Assembly: GCA_030431355.1 (NCBI GenBank)
Contig: JAUIJG010000238.1
Coordinates: 1 to 8,106 of the forward strand
Reading direction: 5' to 3'
DNA from: a bacterium
GTDB taxonomy: Bacteria > Cyanobacteriota > Vampirovibrionia > Obscuribacterales > Obscuribacteraceae
DNA: 8,106 nucleotides
Part shown: in pieces, positions 1 to 5,083 of the stretch
Layout of the letters: each line of letters begins with the position of its first letter
Position numbering within the stretch: position 1 is the stretch's first letter
The notes under the pieces: generated by a model
Database searches by the model: none
What the model was told of the DNA's origin: nothing
Seen by the model: only the letters and a program-made list of their open reading frames with translations
Made by a program: the position numbers and the translations under genes

Positions 1-488
1 GTGGCGGAGAATGTCCGTTTACCGTGATTGTCAACTTCACGTTTGTAATAGATACCGGGGCTTCTGACAATCTGAGAGACGATAACTCGCTCGGCACCGT
101 TAATAATAAAGGTACCGCGGTCCGTCATCATCGGGATGTCGCCCACGTATATCTCTTGTTCTTTTATTTCGCCAATCTCACGATTGACCAGTCTCATCTG
201 AATACGCAGCTTCTTCGTGTAGCTGGCATCGAGAGCTCTGGCTTCCTCGGGAGATTTAGGCTTGTTGGGCTCTGAGTGCTCTTCAAACGTATAGTTCGTT
301 AAGAAGTGCAGCTCTAGTCTTCCTGTGTAGTCCTTAATAGGACTGAAAGCCTTTAATTCCTCGGCGAGCCCCTTTTCGACAAACCATCGAAAAGATGCCT
401 TTTGAATTTCGGCTAGGTCGGGTAAATCAGCTATACGCGAACCTCCGACCCCGAAGGTTCGGACGCGCTCAGACAACTCTAATGCCAT
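1..488 (-). CDS. rpoB: RNA polymerase beta subunit, N-terminal part (cut by window edge)
   Basis: This is the first 162 codons of the beta subunit of DNA-dependent RNA polymerase, which forms one side of the catalytic cleft and carries the rifampicin site. Reading the minus strand from the ATG at 488-486 gives a protein beginning MALELSERVR. Recognisable conserved blocks follow: EIQKASFRWF (about residues 27-36), the DYTGRLELHFL block, GEIKEQEIYVGDIPMMTDRG, and INGAERVIVSQIVRSPGIYYK near the cut end. The last block is the beta segment that includes the N-terminal rifampicin-cluster region in E. coli RpoB. The wording is closest to cyanobacterial RpoB as I recall it. A Shine-Dalgarno-like AGAGGT lies a few bases before the ATG, which supports this start. 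The gene runs off the left edge, so roughly a tenth of the protein is present. It is transcribed away from the tRNA gene, and no rplJ/rplL lies upstream, as in cyanobacteria where rpoB is a separate unit. Confidence 0.97.
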   Translation of the reverse strand, partial: MALELSERVRTFGVGGSRIADLPDLAEIQKASFRWFVEKGLAEELKAFSPIKDYTGRLELHFLTNYTFEEHSEPNKPKSPEEARALDASYTKKLRIQMRLVNREIGEIKEQEIYVGDIPMMTDRGTFIINGAERVIVSQIVRSPGIYYKREVDNHGKRTFSA

Positions 489-561
489 CGGTTACCTCTG
501 GTATTCTGGCTGGATAATATCGGCGAAGCAATTGCCAAATGCCTACAAAATATGGGCACGA

Positions 562-598
562 AGCAAGCAATATAAGTATCTACCTATTGTATTGTCAA
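562..598 (-). promoter_or_regulatory. Sigma70-type promoter of rpoB
   Basis: On the minus strand a perfect -35 TTGACA (complement of 593-598) is followed by an 18-base spacer and a -10 TATATT (complement of 569-574). Transcription would begin near 562, leaving a leader of about 74 bases before the rpoB ATG. The match is strong and lies in the right place. It is a sequence prediction only. Confidence 0.7.
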
Positions 599-870
599 CA
601 AAATTGTTGGGAAACATAAAGAAGTGGTACGAGAGAGCAAATTCGCATATTTTGGGCGGATCTTCGAAAACCTGGTCAGGCCGAAGCTAAACGCCATTAG
701 TTAAAGAACCATAAGAGTCGCGTTTTTGCGTCCGATAAACAATATTTGATTAAGATTCACTAATTTCCCGACAAAAAAAAGGCACGTATCTAAGAAGGGC
801 TCAGGCAATCGGCTAAAAGCGGGATCTAGACTCGTGGATGGATCACAGGGCCGAAAAAAACAAGGCGGTT
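599..870. other. Intergenic stretch between rpoB promoter and tRNA gene
   Basis: This stretch of about 270 bases holds no convincing gene. It contains two A-runs (about 772-780 and 854-860) and an imperfect inverted repeat at 662-686, with CTTCG pairing to CGAAG around a nested CCTG-GT-CAGG. Minus-strand open frames here are read partly through the complement of the tRNA and look spurious. I see no consensus promoter pointing rightwards except the -10-like element just before the tRNA. Confidence 0.5.
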
Positions 871-876
871 TATGAT
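871..876 (+). promoter_or_regulatory. Possible -10 element for the tRNA-Sec gene
   Basis: TATGAT at 871-876 ends seven bases before the tRNA 5' end at 884, so initiation would fall at or next to the mature 5' end. No convincing -35 is seen 16-18 bases upstream (the region reads roughly AGGGCCG). This is a position-based guess. Confidence 0.3.
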
Positions 877-883
877 CAATTGT

Positions 884-979
884 GGGGGCGGAGCGCTGCT
901 GGTGTGGCGTGCGGTCTTCAAAACCGTTGTGGGGTAGAGAAACGCTGCCCTGGGTGGGTTCGATTCCCACGCGCCCCCG
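884..979 (+). tRNA. selC: Selenocysteine tRNA, anticodon TCA
   Basis: This 96-base gene folds like a bacterial tRNA-Sec, the adaptor that is charged with serine, converted to selenocysteine, and delivered by SelB to in-frame UGA codons. Visible parts are: acceptor strands 884-891 and 971-978 (seven G-C/C-G pairs, eighth position G-G); one linker base; a 6-bp D stem 893-898/905-910 with a short loop; anticodon stem 911-915/923-927 with loop CTTCAAA and anticodon TCA at 918-920; a long variable arm with 7-bp stem 931-937/945-951; T stem 954-958/966-970 with loop TTCGATT; and discriminator G979. The 6-bp D stem, the 8-position acceptor plus 5-bp T stem, and the TCA anticodon separate it from serine tRNA. 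CCA is not encoded. The layout matches E. coli tRNA-Sec position by position. No selA, selB, selD or obvious selenoprotein gene is in this window, so function depends on genes elsewhere. Confidence 0.93.
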
Positions 980-1047
980 AAATTTTCAGACAGTTGACAA
1001 CATAACCATATCGCCACTTGACGTCCAGGACTCAAGGGGGAAGGGGC

Positions 1048-1075
1048 TTTACAAACCTTGGGAAGATCTCATAAT
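1048..1075 (+). promoter_or_regulatory. Candidate promoter of the Xer recombinase gene
   Basis: TTTACA at 1048-1053 and CATAAT at 1070-1075 each match five of six consensus bases and are separated by 16 bases. Initiation would fall near 1082, about 45 bases before the GTG start. The -10 is followed directly by a tandem 8-base repeat. Read-through from the tRNA is an alternative. Confidence 0.5.
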
Positions 1076-1091
1076 GTTATGTTGTTATGTT
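1076..1091 (+). repeat. Tandem 8-base repeat, GTTATGTT twice
   Basis: Two exact, adjacent copies of GTTATGTT lie at 1076-1083 and 1084-1091, over the predicted transcription start of the recombinase gene. TTATGTT resembles the XerD-side half of bacterial dif sites. The spacing to the preceding CATAA does not give a proper dif, so the role is unknown. Confidence 0.5.
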
Positions 1092-1125
1092 GGTTCCACT
1101 TAGTAACTAGAAAGTCGGTCAAACC

Positions 1126-2202
1126 GTGAATGGGCAACAAGGAGCACTTGTATGGCTCGATCAATTCGCTGGATATCTTGAAGTCGAGCGAAATTATTCT
1201 TCTCACACGATCAGAGCCTACTTAAACGACCTTCGTCAGTTAATCGATAGTACCAACGCCACACAGACGGGTGCTAACGCCTCAGAAGCGGTAGCAAAAC
1301 CAGAAGAAGGGGCAGAGGGATCATCGACAGCTGATCAGGCGTTCAACACATCCGGTCAGGCAGCGCAAGCTGAAGGTACCGGTACCGTCGGTCAGGGCAG
1401 TGATGCTCAGGCAGGGGCGGCTACCGAGACCCAGGGCGCCAGCGCCTCCTGGTTGGAAGCAGAAGGGCTGAAAGCTTATATCAAGCAAATTCAAGAGCAA
1501 TACAGCCGTCCTACCGTAGCTAGAAAGATCTCAGCTATCAGAAGCTTCTATAAGTATTTAAGAAGAGAACAACTGATAGATGAAGATCCTTCTAAGTTGG
1601 TTCGCGGACCAAAGCTCACCCGCAAGCTTCCATCTTGTCTGGATCGTGAAGAAGTAGTTCGCTTACTGCTCGCCCCTGATATGTCAGTACTTGGCGTCAG
1701 GGACAGAGCCTTGATGGAAGTCCTCTACGCAACCGGTATGCGAGTAAGTGAACTCTGCAGCCTGCGTGTACAGGACTATAACGAAGAAGCGATGGAGATG
1801 CGTGTCACCGGAAAAGGTGGTAAAGAGCGCGTTGTATTACTTAACCAGAGCGCCAACGCCTGGCTGAGAAAATACCTCCATGAATTCTGGCCAAAACTGG
1901 CCGGAGGCAGAATTCCTCAACCGGATAGCCCGCTGTTTGTCAGCAGGCAGGCTACCAGATTATCTTCCAGGTCTGTTCATAGAGTAGTCCTGAAGTACGC
2001 CAAGAAGGCAAGAATCAGCAAGCCTATTACTCCACATACTCTCAGACATACCTTCGCCACCCACTTACTTGAAGGTGGAGCTGATTTGAGAGTTGTTCAG
2101 GATCTGCTTGGTCACACGACCATCAACACTACTCAAATCTATACTCACGTAAGCCTCGAAAGACTGAGACGGATTTATTCCGATACTCACCCAAGAGCTT
2201 AG
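1126..2202 (+). CDS. xerC: Xer-type tyrosine recombinase with low-complexity insertion
   Basis: The product is a 358-residue site-specific tyrosine recombinase of the XerC/XerD group. These cytoplasmic enzymes resolve chromosome dimers at dif through a 3'-phosphotyrosine intermediate. The N-terminal SAM-like core-binding domain opens with the VERNYSSHTIRAYLNDLRQ helix pair (about residues 19-38) and resumes at about residue 108. The catalytic domain covers about 170-350. All expected catalytic residues are visible: R206 (GMRVSEL), K230 (TGKGGKER), H304 and R307 (HTLRHTF), H330 (LLGHTT) and Y339 (QIYTH). The protein ends in HPRA, as Xer proteins usually do, unlike most phage integrases. It is about 60 residues longer than E. 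coli XerC because of an Ala/Gly/Gln/Thr-rich insertion at about 42-107. The GTG start is the first possible one after an in-frame TAG at 1108; no clear ribosome-binding site precedes it. XerC versus XerD cannot be settled here. A terminator follows directly, so the gene looks monocistronic. Confidence 0.93.
   Translation: MNGQQGALVWLDQFAGYLEVERNYSSHTIRAYLNDLRQLIDSTNATQTGANASEAVAKPEEGAEGSSTADQAFNTSGQAAQAEGTGTVGQGSDAQAGAATETQGASASWLEAEGLKAYIKQIQEQYSRPTVARKISAIRSFYKYLRREQLIDEDPSKLVRGPKLTRKLPSCLDREEVVRLLLAPDMSVLGVRDRALMEVLYATGMRVSELCSLRVQDYNEEAMEMRVTGKGGKERVVLLNQSANAWLRKYLHEFWPKLAGGRIPQPDSPLFVSRQATRLSSRSVHRVVLKYAKKARISKPITPHTLRHTFATHLLEGGADLRVVQDLLGHTTINTTQIYTHVSLERLRRIYSDTHPRA
1249..1446 (+). 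repeat. Low-complexity insertion inside the Xer gene
   Basis: This in-frame segment encodes about 66 residues dominated by Ala, Gly, Gln, Thr, Ser and Glu, with no predicted hydrophobic core. At DNA level it holds degenerate short repeats: GGTACC twice in tandem at 1375-1386, GGTCAGGCAG at 1354-1363, GGTCAGGGCAG at 1390-1400 and a related CTCAGGCAG at 1406-1414. This suggests growth by replication slippage. It splits the core-binding domain between its second helix and the SWLEAEGLKAYI segment. Confidence 0.75.
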
Positions 2203-2229
2203 TGAATTAGACGATTAGTTCGAATCATG

Positions 2230-2260
2230 AACGCCTCGGCTTGCCGGGGCGTTTCTTTTC
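2230..2260 (+). terminator. Rho-independent terminator after the Xer gene
   Basis: A 9-bp stem (2231-2239 with 2244-2252, one T-G pair) closes a CTTG tetraloop and is followed by TTTCTTTT. It starts 28 bases after the recombinase stop codon. It separates that gene from the TPR/kinase unit. Confidence 0.88.
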
Positions 2261-2350
2261 AGGAAGTAAAGGGCTAGCCTGCCACCAGATATGACTTCAA
2301 TAAAATTCAATAAACCTGACCAAATCCAAGCATCTACCCTTGCCAAAATA

Positions 2351-2356
2351 TATAAT
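2351..2356 (+). promoter_or_regulatory. Consensus -10 element of the TPR/kinase unit
   Basis: A perfect TATAAT at 2351-2356 would start transcription near 2363, about 68 bases before the TPR gene. The -35 region (about 2328-2333, AAGCAT) is poor, so the promoter may need an activator or another contact. It lies beyond the terminator of the preceding gene, where a new promoter is expected. Confidence 0.5.
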
Positions 2357-2430
2357 CAGTAAGAACAATCTCCGAACTCTACCCGGTTGAGATATCAAAA
2401 GTTTTCTCAAGCCGATCAACGTACTATTTC

Positions 2431-3015
2431 ATGGACTGGCAAAATTACAAGCAGCAAATTAAAGAGTTCATCGCCAGGGGCGAGCTAGATCGGGCCGAAA
2501 AACTTCTCCGGGAAGCGATAGATTTCCTCAAGAGCAATAACGGATCCGTAGAAAGGATAACCGTCTGCCTGGATCAACTTGGCTGGATATATATTGGCAG
2601 GGAAGACTTTCAGAACGCCTCGGAGCAGTACAAACAAGCTTTGCAACTGAAACTTGACGCCCTGGGAGAGAATCACCCGGTGGTTGCCAGGGCCTACAAA
2701 AAAATGGCCACTGTCTCCTACATGATGAATAACTTCCCCGATGCCGAACGGTACGGTAAGGAAGCCCTCAATAATTTTAGAAATAGCCTGGGCAACGATA
2801 ACGAAGAGACCCAACAAACTCTCAAAGATGTGGCAGAGTTGCTTCGTCGGCTAAACCGAAACGTCGAGGCGGATATCATAGAACGTTCCGGCAACAAAAA
2901 AGAAGACGAAGAGAAAAGCTCCCGCAGAGAAGAGGTTCAAACATTTCTTCGAATAAGCATCTGCCAGAAATGTGAGCTGCCCTATGACGGCGAGACCTGC
3001 CCCCGTTGCGAATGA
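2431..3015 (+). CDS. Small TPR protein with C-terminal zinc-knuckle-like motif
   Basis: This 194-residue protein has no signal peptide or membrane segment and is probably cytoplasmic. Residues about 10-150 form three to four tetratricopeptide-type helix pairs. The clearest are about 44-77 (CLDQLGWIYIGREDF...) and 86-119 (VARAYKKMATVSYMMNNF...), of the kinesin-light-chain-like type with an LGENHP linker. A charged Lys/Glu/Arg linker (about 154-169) leads to the C-terminus, where C178, C181, C190 and C193 form CxxC-x8-CxxC, a likely zinc-binding knuckle. TPRs are protein-protein docking modules, so an adaptor role is plausible, but no specific function is recognised. The ATG at 2431 is the first start codon after an in-frame TAA at 2353; no Shine-Dalgarno is visible. 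The gene sits 40-79 bases before a TPR-bearing kinase on the same strand, with no terminator between, so the two are probably co-transcribed and may act together. Confidence 0.85.
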   Translation: MDWQNYKQQIKEFIARGELDRAEKLLREAIDFLKSNNGSVERITVCLDQLGWIYIGREDFQNASEQYKQALQLKLDALGENHPVVARAYKKMATVSYMMNNFPDAERYGKEALNNFRNSLGNDNEETQQTLKDVAELLRRLNRNVEADIIERSGNKKEDEEKSSRREEVQTFLRISICQKCELPYDGETCPRCE

Positions 3016-3094
3016 ATAGTCTAGTATTAATAAAGAAGGACTGTTCAAATAGTAATTGACTCTGCGGACTCAATTCAAAGCAAGTCACATAGCC

Positions 3095-4954
3095 ATGGCA
3101 AATTCAGGATCTAAAGAAGAATTCTCGGGAAAGTCACAAGAGGATCCCGACACCATCGAAAATAAATACAAGGTTGTAAGCGTGCTGGGCAAAGGAAAAA
3201 CCAGCATAGTTTACCTGGTAAAACACCTATTCCTGGACAAGCAACTTGCCATAAAACTGTTCAAGGACAAGTACTGGGAAAATCAAAAACGCTTCACCCG
3301 AGCCCAGAGAGAAGCGATGACCTGCGCGTCCATTGACCACAAGAACGTGGTCAAAGTGTATGACTTCGGGGTGACCGAAGACGGCGCACCATATATAGTG
3401 CAAGAATATATAAGCGGAACCAACCTTCGAGCCCTGGTCCAGACGGAAGGCACCCTTGAAACTTCCAGAGCCATAGAGCTTTTCAAGCAAATAGCCAGAG
3501 GCATCAACTGCCTCCACGAGAATCAAGTTCTTCACCGAGATATCAAATCAGAAAACATTGTCATCACTCATGATGGCAGCGGCAAGGAGGTAGTAAAACT
3601 GATCGACCTGGGTATAGCACGCCAGGAAGATAAAGATGGCGCGATTCAGTCCCTGACTCAGTCAGGACAACATATCGGCAGCCCATACTATATAAGTCCT
3701 GAACTTTGTCATGGCGGCAAGATCGACAATCGTTCCGATATCTATTCTTTCGGGTGTGTAATGTACGAGGTATTAAGCGGCAATCCGCCCTTTCGCTCGG
3801 AATCTATAATGAAAACCCTGGAGATGCACCTCAACAGTGAGCCGGCTAGCTTGTCCGCTACAGGGGTACCGGAAGCCCTGGATAAGCTGGTTAAGAAATG
3901 CCTGTCCAAATCTCCTGAAGACAGATATGAAAACTGCAAAGAGATTCTCACGGCCCTGGACGCTTTCAAGACAGCCGGCGCAAGGAAGAAAGTATTTCAT
4001 GATGAGGCAGATTTATCTGGGTATGCAGGAGCCTCATCACCACAAGAAGAAAATAGAAGCGCCAAAAAGTTAAGAGTCAGTGCCGCTACTTTTCTAAACT
4101 GTTTATTGGCGTTTCTATTGATAGGAGTGGCGTGCCTCTATATCAATGAACGACAGAACAGCCCTAAGAAAACCAAAGCAATTGATACAGAAAACAGATT
4201 AAATAAAGAGACGAGAAAGGGCAGACCAGATCAGTACCTCTATATGAGTCAGTTCTCCGATAGTTCTTCCGGCTATATGTTTGACCGCCTCACAATTCCA
4301 AAGAAAGCAGACCGACTCTTCGAAAGAGCCATGAAGACTGCCAAAAAGCGCAACGCCAGCCCGGAAGAGCTTTGCATGATCGCCGAGATGCACTGCTACA
4401 TGCTCCTTCCTTATAAAAACTGGCATCGCATCAACACCATTGCTCTTTCCATAGAAGACCCCCTTAGAAAGGTAGAAAACAAACTAAAAGAGAATCCCGA
4501 GAAAGAGGCTCAATACTTGCGCAGCATTCCATTTTTGTATCAAGAGTTGGCCCAGGCAGCCCTCGAACAAAATCTCGAGAATGAAGCGATAAAGTTGACA
4601 GAGAGGGGGCTCGCCATGGTTGCCAAGCACCCGGACAAAAAGCTCCTCGCCCCATTAATGAACATTCAGATGTCTCTTTGTCTTTCAAAAAGCGGCAGAT
4701 ACGAAGATGCATTGACCCTTGCTCAAGCGTCTGAGAAAGAATTAGCAAGGCTTCTGGGACCGGCGCATCCCAAGTGTATTAACGCCCTTGTGGCAGAAAC
4801 CAAAATTCATGAACAGGCTCAAAACTACAAAGCCGGTCTAAAAACCCTTGAGCTGGCGTTAAAAAGGACAGAACAGAGCCCTGTCCCCATGAATACCGAT
4901 TATTTCTTGCACCGGAAGCAAGAGCTGCTGGCCAAATTAAAGAATGCCAAATAA
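3095..4954 (+). CDS. Transmembrane Ser/Thr protein kinase with C-terminal TPR region
   Basis: A bacterial Hanks-type (PknB-like) Ser/Thr kinase of 619 residues from the ATG at 3095. A TTG at 3056, directly after an in-frame stop, would add 13 residues; its upstream AAGAAGGA is about 15 bases away, so the start is uncertain. Numbering from the ATG, the kinase domain covers about 24-290: glycine loop LGKGKTSIVY (31-40), ATP-binding K54 (AIKLF), catalytic loop HRDIKSEN (147-154, base D149), metal-binding D171 in DLG, activation segment to SPE (201-203), and DIYSFG. The catalytic set looks complete. A single membrane helix lies at about 330-350. Beyond it is a region of about 260 residues rich in amphipathic helices, with TPR-like units near the C-terminus (LGPAHPKCINALVAETK...). 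It probably faces outside the cytoplasm and may sense a ligand or partner, in place of the PASTA repeats of PknB. Gene order suggests the preceding TPR protein is a partner or substrate (inference). Confidence 0.92.
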   Translation: MANSGSKEEFSGKSQEDPDTIENKYKVVSVLGKGKTSIVYLVKHLFLDKQLAIKLFKDKYWENQKRFTRAQREAMTCASIDHKNVVKVYDFGVTEDGAPYIVQEYISGTNLRALVQTEGTLETSRAIELFKQIARGINCLHENQVLHRDIKSENIVITHDGSGKEVVKLIDLGIARQEDKDGAIQSLTQSGQHIGSPYYISPELCHGGKIDNRSDIYSFGCVMYEVLSGNPPFRSESIMKTLEMHLNSEPASLSATGVPEALDKLVKKCLSKSPEDRYENCKEILTALDAFKTAGARKKVFHDEADLSGYAGASSPQEENRSAKKLRVSAATFLNCLLAFLLIGVACLYINERQNSPKKTKAIDTENRLNKETRKGRPDQYLYMSQFSDSSSGYMFDRLTIPKKADRLFERAMKTAKKRNASPEELCMIAEMHCYMLLPYKNWHRINTIALSIEDPLRKVENKLKENPEKEAQYLRSIPFLYQELAQAALEQNLENEAIKLTERGLAMVAKHPDKKLLAPLMNIQMSLCLSKSGRYEDALTLAQASEKELARLLGPAHPKCINALVAETKIHEQAQNYKAGLKTLELALKRTEQSPVPMNTDYFLHRKQELLAKLKNAK

Positions 4955-5010
4955 TCGTTCAATTAAAAAAGAAACCGAGTAATTGTCTTATCAAAGCCGA
5001 TGGGATCAAA

Positions 5011-5038
5011 TTCAAAGGCTGACATTGTGGGATATAAT
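5011..5038 (+). promoter_or_regulatory. Promoter of the penicillin-binding-protein unit
   Basis: A perfect -10 TATAAT lies at 5033-5038, with a weak -35 (TTCAAA, 5011-5016) 16 bases upstream. Initiation near 5045 would give a leader of about 39 bases. A small hairpin (GGAGT 5050-5054 with ACTCC 5062-5066) lies in that leader just before the ribosome-binding site. Confidence 0.55.
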
Positions 5039-5069
5039 TGCTAAAAATCGGAGTTTTCCATACTCCCCG

Positions 5070-5076
5070 GGAAGGA
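5070..5076 (+). promoter_or_regulatory. Ribosome-binding site that fixes the TTG start of the PBP
   Basis: GGAAGGA at 5070-5076 stands seven bases before the TTG at 5084. It is the best Shine-Dalgarno match in the window and is the reason for choosing this non-ATG start. Confidence 0.75.
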
Positions 5077-5083
5077 AGCCAGT

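Noticed and set aside
24..275. An 83-codon plus-strand open frame at the left edge
   Set aside because: It is antisense to strongly conserved rpoB coding sequence.
701..1035. Minus-strand open frames overlapping the tRNA
   Set aside because: Their start regions are the complement of the tRNA-Sec gene; such antisense-tRNA frames are common false calls.
1069..1093. A chromosomal dif site
   Set aside because: The arms around CATAA and TTATGTT are separated by 2 or 10 bases, not about 6, and the left arm does not fit.
884..2202. tRNA gene followed by a tyrosine recombinase, as at the edge of an integrated island
   Set aside because: The recombinase ends in HPRA and reads as a housekeeping Xer, and I see no second copy of the tRNA 3' end and no phage or island genes. 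The right flank is ordinary core genes.
3013..3024. TGA stop of the TPR gene as a selenocysteine codon (prompted by the tRNA-Sec)
   Set aside because: Reading through gives only two codons before a TAG, and the stop follows a complete CxxC motif.
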